From NCBI GenBank assembly GCA_014238905.1, contig JABAAE010000004.1, positions 346,010-410,009 on the forward strand: 64,000 nt of DNA, in the 5' to 3' direction. This document shows positions 1-8,650 of the stretch, piece by piece. The notes below the pieces were generated by a model that saw nothing but the letters and a program-made list of their open reading frames with translations, made no database searches and had not been told where the DNA came from. Numbering within the stretch: position 1 is the stretch's first letter; each line of letters opens with the position of its first letter. Source of the DNA: Planctomycetota bacterium (GTDB taxonomy: Bacteria > Planctomycetota > Planctomycetia > Pirellulales > Pirellulaceae). A program made the position numbers and the translations under genes.

Positions 1-2
1 AA

Positions 3-2072
3 GAAAACCTTCAGTTGAACCGGGACCTCATTGCACCGCAAAAATACGGGGTAGCGAACGTTGATGTATCCGGAATTGAAGGAATCACGATTAAAGAATT
101 CAATTTCAAGGAGTTGCTTCAGGGGTCCGCCCCAAAACTCGATTCATTGGGCAACATTATCCCTTATGACCAACATGTTGTCTTTCTGCACTCGGTGAAC
201 AGCGTTACCGAGGTGTTAAAGGAAACCGAAGATTTATTTGCTCCAGTTTTCAACGCTCTTGCATTCAACACCGTCGATAACGCAGTGATTCCGCATTATC
301 TACGTCAAATGAATCTCGATTTTGAAGGGATCTCCAAACAGAAAATTGCTGGTGAGATTCGCGAAATCGCCATCACCGGTTCAGACCCCTACTCTCATCT
401 GGGAACCGACATGGGGATCATCCTTGAGTTGGCCAATGAATCCAACGCCAAGCTACTGGCCGATCTCGTATTGTTTGATTCATTCAAAGACAAAGTCAAA
501 CCCATTGATGGGATACCTCAATCAGGTTGGTATGCCACGATGGATCGGAGAATTTCAATCTACCTGTTTTACGACAACAACCGCGTCTGGATTTCCAATT
601 CTCCCCATCAAATTCGGTACTTGAAAAAGTGCCATGATGGTGGCGTCCCTCCATTAACCGGCCTTGATGAATTTCAGTTTTTCCGCCAGCGTTATCAACT
701 CGATGGTGAAGAAACAGCGTTCGCCTTCATGTCCGATGCAGCCATTCGTCGTTGGTGTGGACCACAATGGCGAATCACCCAATCCCGACGGCGGCGAGTC
801 GCAACTTATCTCAACCTCTTGCAGGCAAAGCACCTCGGGGAATGCCTCGCCATGGATGAGAATGCATCCCTGGCTTTGGATGCCTCGCCAGCCATGTCAA
901 AAAAGTTGGGCAAGCTTTCCCTAACCCGCAATGGAGTGCATTCAGAATATTATGGGACAACAGCCTTCATGACGCCAATTTCCGAACTCAACATCCAAAA
1001 AGTCACCGCTGATGAAAATCGGGCCTATGTTCGATGGCGAAATGGCTACCAACGAAACTGGAGCGGTGCCTTCGATCCAATCGGAGTCCAATTGAAAATT
1101 AGAAATAAAGAAATCTCTGCCGACATAACCATTATCCCGTTGATTCTATCTTCGGCTTACAGGGTGTTTCACAATGAGATTGCCTTCGCAGAAAATTCTG
1201 GTGACCGACATTCAAACTCACTGTTTCACCTTATTTTCAACCTCCGCTCGGATTTCATTTTGGGTCCAATTTTTAAGAATATGGTCCATGCCGAAATTTA
1301 CCTCGACAACGATCCAAAATTATGGAAAGACTTTTCAAACGCAGCAGATGCCTTGCGGTATTTCGAGAAAGAAATTGGGAGAATACCACTTGCTTTGGCA
1401 TTTTCGTTTCAAGACGCCAAAAGCATGGCCAATTTTCGGAGCTCGACCTTATCTTTTTTTTCGGATCCCGAATCTAAACCGCAAGATCTATTGTGGCAGG
1501 GTATTCAATATTCAAAACACGGAATAAAAGAAGCTGTATCTCGAGCCGAAGATGCGCATTTTTACACCCTCGAGGTGGAATCCAAAATCCTGTTTTCGGT
1601 CAGCGAAAAAATCATAAAGGAGGCAATCGATCGTTTACAAAAACGCAAGACCGACCCCGATTTCCAGACCGTACGCCCCTGGGACGGACGACACCTGGCG
1701 ATTCAGACCAATGCAAACGCTTTTAGAGCATTTGAGGCGATTGCGATTCGACATCTACAAACGGAAATGCGTGACGCAACGTGGCGTAATTTCCCCATTC
1801 TACTGGAGTGGAAAAGATTTTTCCCAGACGAAGATCCTCTGGAATTCCATCGTCGATTTTGGAAACAAACATTTCTTTGCGCTGGTGGGGGAGAAATATT
1901 CTGGGACGAATCAAACAACACCCCCGCTTCAACGGTTTTTGGCAGTCCAGCACAACCACGCCCTCTCACTTCGACGCATTCTCCATTGGAAAACATCCAA
2001 CAGTTCGATGCAGGTTTCACGTTTGAGAATGACGGATTGCGAGGAACAATAAAACTGAAGCGAAAAAAATGA
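3..2072 (+). CDS. Large protein of unknown function, 5' end outside window
   Basis: The frame is open to the left edge of the window, so the true start probably lies upstream; the first start-like codon inside is a TTG at 15. From there about 685 residues are visible. I recognise no catalytic motif or family. The protein is mixed alpha/beta in appearance, has no clear membrane segment in the visible part and ends in a basic tail. It resembles the large uncharacterised proteins common in planctomycetes, but that is an impression only. The stop at 2070-2072 lies beside a hairpin (2077-2105) that serves the convergent gene and may act on both strands. Coding reality is well supported by length; function is unknown. 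Confidence 0.75.
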   Translation, partial: ENLQLNRDLIAPQKYGVANVDVSGIEGITIKEFNFKELLQGSAPKLDSLGNIIPYDQHVVFLHSVNSVTEVLKETEDLFAPVFNALAFNTVDNAVIPHYLRQMNLDFEGISKQKIAGEIREIAITGSDPYSHLGTDMGIILELANESNAKLLADLVLFDSFKDKVKPIDGIPQSGWYATMDRRISIYLFYDNNRVWISNSPHQIRYLKKCHDGGVPPLTGLDEFQFFRQRYQLDGEETAFAFMSDAAIRRWCGPQWRITQSRRRRVATYLNLLQAKHLGECLAMDENASLALDASPAMSKKLGKLSLTRNGVHSEYYGTTAFMTPISELNIQKVTADENRAYVRWRNGYQRNWSGAFDPIGVQLKIRNKEISADITIIPLILSSAYRVFHNEIAFAENSGDRHSNSLFHLIFNLRSDFILGPIFKNMVHAEIYLDNDPKLWKDFSNAADALRYFEKEIGRIPLALAFSFQDAKSMANFRSSTLSFFSDPESKPQDLLWQGIQYSKHGIKEAVSRAEDAHFYTLEVESKILFSVSEKIIKEAIDRLQKRKTDPDFQTVRPWDGRHLAIQTNANAFRAFEAIAIRHLQTEMRDATWRNFPILLEWKRFFPDEDPLEFHRRFWKQTFLCAGGGEIFWDESNNTPASTVFGSPAQPRPLTSTHSPLENIQQFDAGFTFENDGLRGTIKLKRKK

Positions 2073-2076
2073 TGGC

Positions 2077-2105
2077 AAAAAAAGCCGGTGCAAAACGCAC
2101 CGGCT
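2077..2105 (-). terminator. Rho-independent terminator of the S46 peptidase gene
   Basis: Arms AGCCGGTGC (2083-2091) and GCACCGGCT (2097-2105) form a 9-bp stem with a 5-nt loop. Read leftward, the stem is followed by a run of seven T (complement of 2077-2083). It lies 27 bp beyond the stop of the leftward gene and between two convergent genes. Confidence 0.85.
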
Positions 2106-2131
2106 TCTGTCTTTAAGACCCACTCCCGACG

Positions 2132-4201
2132 CTATCTGCCAAGTTCATTTACAATACGCTCAGCACCATAAATGTATTTCATTGCATCACGGATGAAATT
2201 GGAATGTACGCTTACCGACCGAGCCTGTTTCTCGGAATAAAAATAATCGCCAGTCAATGATTGAATATTCCCGTCAAAAATTAACCCAACGACTTCCAAC
2301 TCCTTGTTGATAACCGGGCTACCCGAGTTACCTCCGATGATGTCAGTGGTGTTAACAAAATTGGCAGGAGTCTTTAGATCAAGAGCCTCTTTGGCAGCAT
2401 GATAGGTTGCTGGCAATTTGTAGTCGCCCTTGGCCCCATGCGATTTCTCATGCTCAAACGCGCCGGCGAGATCGGTCATTGCTGGAATGTTCTTACCATT
2501 TTCCATGTATCCCTTCACCGGACCAAAAGCCAAACGCAGCGTGAACGTGGCATCTGGGTAGGTGGACGTACCTTGTGTGGCAAAGATCGCCTTGGCAATC
2601 TTCGCGTAAGCCTGCTGTTCCATTTCAGAAAGTTCGTCCGCCGCAGCCATCTCTTTGCGAACCTCTTCGTCCACCAGAACCGCCAGATGAATCATGGGGT
2701 CATTGGTCATCGATATTCCGGATTTACCCTGTTTTACAAGCTCTTTCCTGAAGTCCACGTCCATGAGCTTTGTTCCGCTGACCATCGCCGCCGCCCGATC
2801 ATTGGGACTGAGTCGTTTCAAGATTTTTCGGCAAAGCGGGTCACCCGCCCCTCTCATTTCACACATCCGACCGATCAAATCTCCAAGGATGGCCTGTTCG
2901 AGGTCAGGATAAATTGGTGCTGGGGAGAACAATTGTTGCTCCAATGAAGCCCTAGCCGAATCACGATAAGCGGGTAACCGTTCGGCATTAGGTTTTTCAT
3001 TCTCGGCTGCCAATTGGACGATTTGTTGCGCGATCGTGAACAACTTGGTTCTTAACGAAATCCCTCGTTTCATGGATTGAATTCGTTTTTTCTGAACACT
3101 GCTGATCGTTTCCCAGGCGTCTGCCAAATTCGCTAGATCGGGGTCCGCTTTGACCTTGGCTATCATTTCTTTTTCAGATTTTAACTTGGCCCACATATTC
3201 GACGGATCCTGCAAGCCCTGAATTTTTCCCAGATACGCTTTGCGGGCGTTTTGAATGCCAAACAAATTGTCTTGGGCACGTCTTTTGGCTTCGTCACTTT
3301 CCAAACCAAACTGCTGCAACAAAACCTCCCTACGGCGAATAAAGTCGAGGACAAAAGGAAGCCGATGATCCCGCTGATAACGAAGTGCTGCATGGGTCAA
3401 AATCCGACTGGTGCGGCCAGGATTACCGGCTACGAATGTCAACTCTTCTTCATCCGCACCATTTTTGGACCATTTAAAAAAGTGGGGAGTCTTGGCCGGC
3501 TGTCCGTCCTCATAAACTCGGAACATGGTGACATCCAGACAAAACCTTGGGTACTCAAAGTTATCGGCGTCACCACCGAAAAATGCCGCGGCAGCCTCCG
3601 GGGCCCAGACCAATCGGACATCGGTGTAAACCTTGTATTGGTAAAGATGGTACTTACCACCGCCGTAGAGCGTAACAACATCCGATCGAAGGCCAGATTT
3701 TTCTCCAGCTTCTTTTTCAATCGTCGCAATGACTGCCCGTCGTGCTGCGGCAGCATCACTTGAAGACATCCCTGCCTTGACGGCATCGTTGACCCGCTTG
3801 GTGACATCTTCAATGTTGACCAATTGGTTCAATTCAAGGTCCGGTGCTTTTAGCTCGGCCTCGAGGTTCTTTGCAAGGAATCCATCTGCTGCGTAATTAT
3901 TTTCCTTGGTAGACAACTTGTATAAAGTGTCCGAGGCGACATGGTGATTGGTCATCACCAGGCCATTGCTTGAAACAAACGAAGCTGATCCACCAACATT
4001 GAATCTTACACAGGACTTCATCACATGCTCGGACCACTTCTCTGTCGGAACAAATCCATACTTCTTTTTCAGAGCGTCCTTGGGCAGGTTGTTAAACAAC
4101 CACATCCCTTCGTCAGCACATAAATCACTTACCCTGCCCAGGCATCCCGTCAGCAGAAAGACCGCCAAGATGATAATTCGACGAGTCAATGTGGTTTTCA
4201 T
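2132..4201 (-). CDS. S46-family dipeptidyl-peptidase (DPP7/DPP11 type)
   Basis: A secreted serine dipeptidyl-peptidase of clan PA that removes dipeptides from the N-termini of oligopeptides in the periplasm or at the outer membrane. The 689 residues match the usual S46 length of about 700. The chymotrypsin-like motifs are visible: TNHH near residues 85-88, the GGDADNFEYPR block around 210-225, and GNSGSP with Ser626. The residue 18 positions after the Ser is Gly644; in known enzymes Gly here marks DPP7-like preference for hydrophobic or broad P1 residues, and Arg marks DPP11-like acidic preference. The N-terminus is a signal peptide containing LLTGC at 16-20, a possible lipobox, so the enzyme may be lipid-anchored. 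It is transcribed away from polA and ends at a good terminator. Confidence 0.93.
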   Translation of the reverse strand: MKTTLTRRIIILAVFLLTGCLGRVSDLCADEGMWLFNNLPKDALKKKYGFVPTEKWSEHVMKSCVRFNVGGSASFVSSNGLVMTNHHVASDTLYKLSTKENNYAADGFLAKNLEAELKAPDLELNQLVNIEDVTKRVNDAVKAGMSSSDAAAARRAVIATIEKEAGEKSGLRSDVVTLYGGGKYHLYQYKVYTDVRLVWAPEAAAAFFGGDADNFEYPRFCLDVTMFRVYEDGQPAKTPHFFKWSKNGADEEELTFVAGNPGRTSRILTHAALRYQRDHRLPFVLDFIRRREVLLQQFGLESDEAKRRAQDNLFGIQNARKAYLGKIQGLQDPSNMWAKLKSEKEMIAKVKADPDLANLADAWETISSVQKKRIQSMKRGISLRTKLFTIAQQIVQLAAENEKPNAERLPAYRDSARASLEQQLFSPAPIYPDLEQAILGDLIGRMCEMRGAGDPLCRKILKRLSPNDRAAAMVSGTKLMDVDFRKELVKQGKSGISMTNDPMIHLAVLVDEEVRKEMAAADELSEMEQQAYAKIAKAIFATQGTSTYPDATFTLRLAFGPVKGYMENGKNIPAMTDLAGAFEHEKSHGAKGDYKLPATYHAAKEALDLKTPANFVNTTDIIGGNSGSPVINKELEVVGLIFDGNIQSLTGDYFYSEKQARSVSVHSNFIRDAMKYIYGAERIVNELGR

Positions 4202-4519
4202 AAAATTTCCTTTGGCTTGGAACAGGCACTGTCTTCTTGCGGAGCAAAGTTGGCCCGAAAACAGGGACTGATAAATCGGTTAAATTCAACGGATTGCATG
4301 GAGAAAGTCTCCGTGGACCTATTGATGTTCCAACGATTACCCACGTTCGTCAAGCATGCGAATTGACAATCCAGGCAACGGTCTCCGGAGGGACATATCT
4401 CCCGGAAGTTTGTTGAGGTATCCTCATGGGTTGGAAAACCCCATATTCATGCCCGATTCGGTGACCTCTGCCGTGTCATTTCGGCAAACTCTTGTCTGAG
4501 TTTTTCTCATTGGATAGAG
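4202..4519. other. Divergent intergenic region between peptidase and polA
   Basis: A 318-bp gap between two divergent genes that must hold both promoters. I see no convincing -35/-10 pair, riboswitch or small gene. A GGCAC...TTGC stretch near 4227-4242 has the wrong spacing for a sigma-54 promoter. Confidence 0.5.
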
Positions 4520-7306
4520 ATGTTCGATTCTGAAAAAAAATTATTTTTACTGGATGGCATGGCGCTAACCTACCGTGCTCATTTTGCGTTGATTCGCAGC
4601 CCTCAATACAACACCGATGGACTTTGTACATCCGCCGTTATGGGAATGGCCAACACCCTTCTCGATTTAATCAATCGGCACCAGCCGACGCACCTCGCCT
4701 GCGTTTTTGACACCTCCGAACCCACCAGCCGTCACAAGGAGTTTCCTGCCTACAAGGCTCAACGGGATGCACTTCCCGAAGACATTGCACTACAACTGCC
4801 GTTTATTGAGAGGCTATTGGCCGGTTTCAGAATTCCAGTCATCAAGTTGCCAGGGTACGAAGCGGATGACATCATCGGCACACTTTCTGTGGAAGCTGAG
4901 AAAAACGGATTTCAGACTTGGATGGTAACCCCAGACAAGGATTACGACCAACTGGTCACCGAGAATGTGTTCGTCCTGCGTCCCGGTCGCAAAGGCAGTG
5001 AACAAGTGGAAATTGGCGTTGCTGAGGTACTTGAAAAATGGCAAATCAAGCGCATCGAGCAGGTCATCGATATCCTCGGATTGATGGGAGATGCGAGCGA
5101 TAACATCCCAGGAATTCCCGGCATTGGTCCCAAAACAGCTCAAAAGTTGATCGCAACGTATGACAGTGTTGAACAGTTGCTGGACAACGCGGACCAACTG
5201 AAAGGTAAGCAAAAAGAGCGAGTTCAGCAGAACAATGACCAGGCTCTCCTCTCCAAACGGCTGGTGACCATTCAGCTTGACGTTCCTCACGACGTGCGAC
5301 TAGACGAATTAAAATGCCAACCCCGTGACGATGACAAGCTCAAGCAGCTATTCATGGAAATGGAATTTGAATCTTTGGGAAAGCGTCTATTTGGAAAATC
5401 ATATTCTTCGGCATCCTCACGACAGGCAAAAATCCGTGAGAAACGAGAAAAGGAAATCCAAGGCGAATTGTTTGGCGAAGTTCAGGTCACGGAAAAATCA
5501 CTGAAAAACGTCCCACATCGATACACCATTATCAAAACCGAATCCGAGCGTCAGGAACTCCTTGATACCCTGCTGCAGCAGAAATCAGTTTGCTTTGATA
5601 CGGAAACCACTGGACTGGATCCTCGAGAAGCAACCCCTCTTGGAATCGCATTTTCTTACCAACCCCACGTCGCATCTTACGTGGTCTGTCCTGAAAATCA
5701 GGAACAGGCCGCTGCCGTACTCGACCAATTCCGTCCTCTTTTTGAATCAAAAACAATTGAGAAAATCGGGCACAATCTTAAGTACGATGTATCGGTTTTG
5801 AAGTGGCGGGGAATCCAGGTCTGCGGCCCCTTATTTGATACGATGCTTGCGCATTCCATGAAGGAACCGGAAATGCGTCACGGTCTCGATTACCTTGCAA
5901 AACTGTATCTGGGCTATAGCCCTATCTCGATTACCGATCTGATTGGAAAAAAAGACGATCAACAAATTTCCCTTTTGGAAGTTCCATTGGAAAAAGTCGT
6001 GGAGTATGCCTGTGAAGATGCTGACGTCACATTTCAAGTCGCGGAAATTGTTCGGGCCGACATTGAAAAGCAGGGTGTCAGTGAAGTCTGCAATCAGGTC
6101 GAATGCCCTCTGGTTCCGGTCTTGGTCGACATGGAATACGAGGGAATTCGCCTGGATGTCAAATCCCTGGAAAAATATTCCATCCAGCTAGAGGATGAAA
6201 TTGACTCGCTGAGAAAATCAATTTTCGAGGCTGCCGGGCATGAATTCAATATCGAATCCCCCAAACAGCTGGGAGTCGTTCTTTTTGACGAACTCCAGCT
6301 TGAAGTAAATCCGAAGAAAACCGCTACCGGCCAATACTCGACGCGAGAATCCGAACTCGTCCGACTCTCTGGAAAACACAAGGTCATCAGTGATGTCCTC
6401 GAATTTCGAAACGCCGTCAAGCTAAAGTCAGTCTACGTCGATCAACTACCCGGGCATGTTCACCCAAGAACGGGCCGTTTACATACCCATTATCTTCAGA
6501 CCTGGACCGCGACTGGTCGCATGCAATCTAATTCGCCCAACCTGCAAACGATTCCGATTCGGAAACAGCGGGGCAAGGAGATTCGGGCGGCATTTGTAGC
6601 GCGTGACGATGACCACCTTTTGCTTGCAGCGGATTACTCCCAGATTGAATTGAGGGTGATGGCAGAACTAAGCGGTGATGCCGGTATGTTGGATGCGTTT
6701 CAAAATGAAATTGATATCCATCGAGTGACCGCATCCAAGGTCTACAAGGTCGCACTGGAGGAAGTCACCAGGGAAATGCGTGACAAGGCCAAGACCGTCA
6801 ACTTCGGAATCATCTATGGCATTTCGGCATTTGGACTACAGCAACGATTGAACATACCGCGTCAGGAGGCAAATGACCTGATTGAAAACTATTTTGAAAA
6901 ATACCCCGGGGTAAGAAAATACATCGACGAGACGATTAGTTTTGCAAAAGAAAATGGATTTGTTCAAACGCAAACCGGTCGCCGCAGGTATCTGCGAGAT
7001 ATCAATTCGCGAAGTCGATCTCTCGCCAACGCTGCCGAGCGATTAGCCATGAACAGTCCCATTCAGGGAACGGCTGCCGACATGTTGAAACTGGCAATGA
7101 TCAAGGTCCATCAGGTGCTGGATAAACATCAGCTGCAAACAAAAATGCTGCTCACCGTTCACGATGAGTTGGTCTTTGACATGCCAAAAAACGAAGAAGA
7201 GAAGGTCAAGCCCCTCATTTCCCAAGCGATGCAAAATGCATTACCCATGTCTGTTCCAATCGTGGTGGAAATGGGAGTGGGCGAGAATTGGCTGAAGGCA
7301 CATTAA
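4520..7306 (+). CDS. polA: DNA polymerase I
   Basis: Repair and Okazaki-fragment polymerase with three intact activities. The 5'-nuclease domain occupies about residues 1-290, starting at the typical LFLLDGMALTYRAHFA segment. The 3'-5' exonuclease domain keeps its acidic residues (DTET with Asp360 and Glu362, NLKYD, and YACEDAD), so proofreading should be active, unlike in Taq polymerase. The polymerase domain shows motif A (ADYSQIELR, Asp705), motif B/O-helix (RDKAKTVNFGIIYG with Phe at the ddNTP-discrimination site) and motif C (HDE at 881-883). The 928-residue length is normal. The gene is monocistronic by layout; its stop codon overlaps the first unit of a 15-bp tandem repeat. Confidence 0.98.
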   Translation: MFDSEKKLFLLDGMALTYRAHFALIRSPQYNTDGLCTSAVMGMANTLLDLINRHQPTHLACVFDTSEPTSRHKEFPAYKAQRDALPEDIALQLPFIERLLAGFRIPVIKLPGYEADDIIGTLSVEAEKNGFQTWMVTPDKDYDQLVTENVFVLRPGRKGSEQVEIGVAEVLEKWQIKRIEQVIDILGLMGDASDNIPGIPGIGPKTAQKLIATYDSVEQLLDNADQLKGKQKERVQQNNDQALLSKRLVTIQLDVPHDVRLDELKCQPRDDDKLKQLFMEMEFESLGKRLFGKSYSSASSRQAKIREKREKEIQGELFGEVQVTEKSLKNVPHRYTIIKTESERQELLDTLLQQKSVCFDTETTGLDPREATPLGIAFSYQPHVASYVVCPENQEQAAAVLDQFRPLFESKTIEKIGHNLKYDVSVLKWRGIQVCGPLFDTMLAHSMKEPEMRHGLDYLAKLYLGYSPISITDLIGKKDDQQISLLEVPLEKVVEYACEDADVTFQVAEIVRADIEKQGVSEVCNQVECPLVPVLVDMEYEGIRLDVKSLEKYSIQLEDEIDSLRKSIFEAAGHEFNIESPKQLGVVLFDELQLEVNPKKTATGQYSTRESELVRLSGKHKVISDVLEFRNAVKLKSVYVDQLPGHVHPRTGRLHTHYLQTWTATGRMQSNSPNLQTIPIRKQRGKEIRAAFVARDDDHLLLAADYSQIELRVMAELSGDAGMLDAFQNEIDIHRVTASKVYKVALEEVTREMRDKAKTVNFGIIYGISAFGLQQRLNIPRQEANDLIENYFEKYPGVRKYIDETISFAKENGFVQTQTGRRRYLRDINSRSRSLANAAERLAMNSPIQGTAADMLKLAMIKVHQVLDKHQLQTKMLLTVHDELVFDMPKNEEEKVKPLISQAMQNALPMSVPIVVEMGVGENWLKAH

Positions 7307-7364
7307 TTCCCCAATCGAGAATTCCCCAATCGAGAATTCCCCAATCGAGAATTCCCCAATCGAG
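7305..7364. repeat. Four-copy 15-bp tandem repeat at the end of polA
   Basis: Four perfect head-to-tail copies of AATTCCCCAATCGAG at 7305-7319, 7320-7334, 7335-7349 and 7350-7364. The first copy overlaps the last two bases of the polA TAA. There are no spacers, so this is not CRISPR. Because 15 is divisible by three, open frames read through it produce repeated peptides that look like genes but are not. Confidence 0.97.
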
Positions 7365-7735
7365 AATCGCCGAGAGAGGGTCCAGCCGAATTCAAACGAT
7401 GCACTTACCGAGCGGCTCTCTCCGGTCGATAGCTGGCAAGCGCAAGTCCTGCCTTCGGCCGCAGTGGTCTTTTGGAGGGGCACCAAAAAGAGACCGAAAT
7501 CGTCTCGCTCTAATGACCTCTGGCCCGACTGACCAGCCGAAGGAGACCGCAGGTAAAGCTGAGCGAATCTCACTGATCTGGTACAGCCAAGCCCCGTCAG
7601 CCCCTGGTCCTCGCCGTACATGATGCCCTTAAGACTAGGCGTTGGTTGACGAAACGGAACTTTTAATTAATCACTGAATCAGGACTACAGCAAGATGTCG
7701 ACTTAAAACGGAGCTGCCCTGGTTTTCCCCTACAA
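7365..7735. other. Intergenic region, no gene recognised; possible structured RNA
   Basis: About 370 bp between the tandem repeat and the convergent TrmH gene. Frames here lack protein character. The 7430-7620 part is GC-rich, has several short self-complementary stretches (for example CTGC at 7449-7452 against GCAG at 7461-7464) and on the minus strand ends in a terminator-like hairpin. I could not match it to SRP RNA, RNase P RNA, tmRNA or 6S RNA. Confidence 0.35.
7485..7506 (-). terminator. Possible weak terminator, minus strand
   Basis: Arms GAGAC (7490-7494) and GTCTC (7502-7506) with a 7-nt loop. Read leftward, the stem is followed by five T (complement of 7485-7489). The 5-bp stem is short. 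It could end the TrmH transcript, 230 bp downstream of its stop, or an unannotated small RNA. Confidence 0.4.
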
Positions 7736-8524
7736 CTAGGCCCGCTGGCGGGCAACTTCAAAAGCCAGAACAGCGGCTGTCGCGGAAATATTCAAGCTAT
7801 CCATTCCTTTTTTCATGGGAATGATCACCGACCGGCAGGTCTTCCAGGTGTCCTGAACACCTGCTGCCTCGCTTCCAAGAACGATGGCGATGGGATCCTG
7901 ATAATTGCAATCTGTATATAACTGATCGCCATCCACCCTTGTCACGACGGTTGAGACACCAATCCGTTCACAAAAATCCATTGCCTGCGTGACATTGCAG
8001 GACGCAAACGGTAATTCGAAAACCGTCCCGAGACTAGCGCGAACTGAATTGGGATTAAAGGGTTCACAAAGCGAGTTGGTCAACAGAATTGCATCCACTC
8101 CGGCAGCTGTTGCGGAGCGAAAAACCGCTCCCACGTTTCCCGGTTTCTCGATCCCATCGAGAACCATGAGAAACGGATTGGAGGGCAACTGTAAATCCGA
8201 TAGGTCCCGCCTCCTCTCAGCGGCAACCGCAACCACTCCCTCATTTCGATTTCCAAATGATATTTTCGAGAAAATCGCCGATGGCAACAAGAACGTTGCT
8301 GTATCCACTCTGGCAGCTATATCCAGAAGTGCATCCCGGTTTCCGGTCGTTATCCCCGTCTGGCAAAGATAAAGTTCGGTAATCTCAAATCCGTTCTCCA
8401 CCGCTCGACGGACCTCCCGTACACCATCAATCAAGACTCTTTGTTCCCGCTTTCGGTTGCGTTCGTTGCGGAGCTTGGCTACTGATTTGACTCTCGGATT
8501 TTGTGAACTGTTTATTTCTAGAAT
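7736..8524 (-). CDS. TrmH/SpoU-family RNA 2'-O-methyltransferase
   Basis: A SPOUT-fold methyltransferase that moves a methyl group from S-adenosylmethionine to a ribose 2'-OH of tRNA or rRNA; the target is not predictable here. All three SpoU motifs are present: PGNVGAVFRSA, AIVLGSEAAGV, and the knot-closing IPMKKGMDSLNISATAA near the C-terminus. The first ordinary start codon is a TTG at 8434, giving 232 residues, but the frame upstream of it encodes the conserved N-terminal block of the family (ILEINSSQNPRVKSVAKL) with no ATG, GTG or TTG before an in-frame TAA at 8534-8536. I therefore place the start at ATT (8522-8524), which has AAGG seven bases upstream, giving about 262 residues. An ATA at 8513-8515 is the other option. 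A sequencing error is not excluded. Confidence 0.85.
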   Translation of the reverse strand: MLEINSSQNPRVKSVAKLRNERNRKREQRVLIDGVREVRRAVENGFEITELYLCQTGITTGNRDALLDIAARVDTATFLLPSAIFSKISFGNRNEGVVAVAAERRRDLSDLQLPSNPFLMVLDGIEKPGNVGAVFRSATAAGVDAILLTNSLCEPFNPNSVRASLGTVFELPFASCNVTQAMDFCERIGVSTVVTRVDGDQLYTDCNYQDPIAIVLGSEAAGVQDTWKTCRSVIIPMKKGMDSLNISATAAVLAFEVARQRA

Positions 8525-8531
8525 CTTAAAG

Positions 8532-8535
8532 CCTT
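8532..8535 (-). promoter_or_regulatory. Candidate Shine-Dalgarno supporting the ATT start
   Basis: AAGG read on the minus strand, seven bases before ATT at 8524-8522. It overlaps the in-frame TAA that limits the frame. Its position favours initiation at ATT over the downstream TTG. Confidence 0.4.
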
Positions 8536-8650
8536 AGAAAAATGGGGCCAGACTGGCCATGGTCACGTGGTTGAAACCGAATCTACATCTATGATTTGAT
8601 TGTCCCATTTTATTATCCTGTAGCAGCAAAAGCCAAGTGGCGTGGTGCTG

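Noticed and set aside
7305..7364. Short repeats resembling a CRISPR array
   Set aside because: The units abut without spacers and are only 15 bp.
7241..7621. Minus-strand open frame with a repeated FSIGE peptide
   Set aside because: It is the translation of the 15-bp repeat and overlaps the polA end in antisense.
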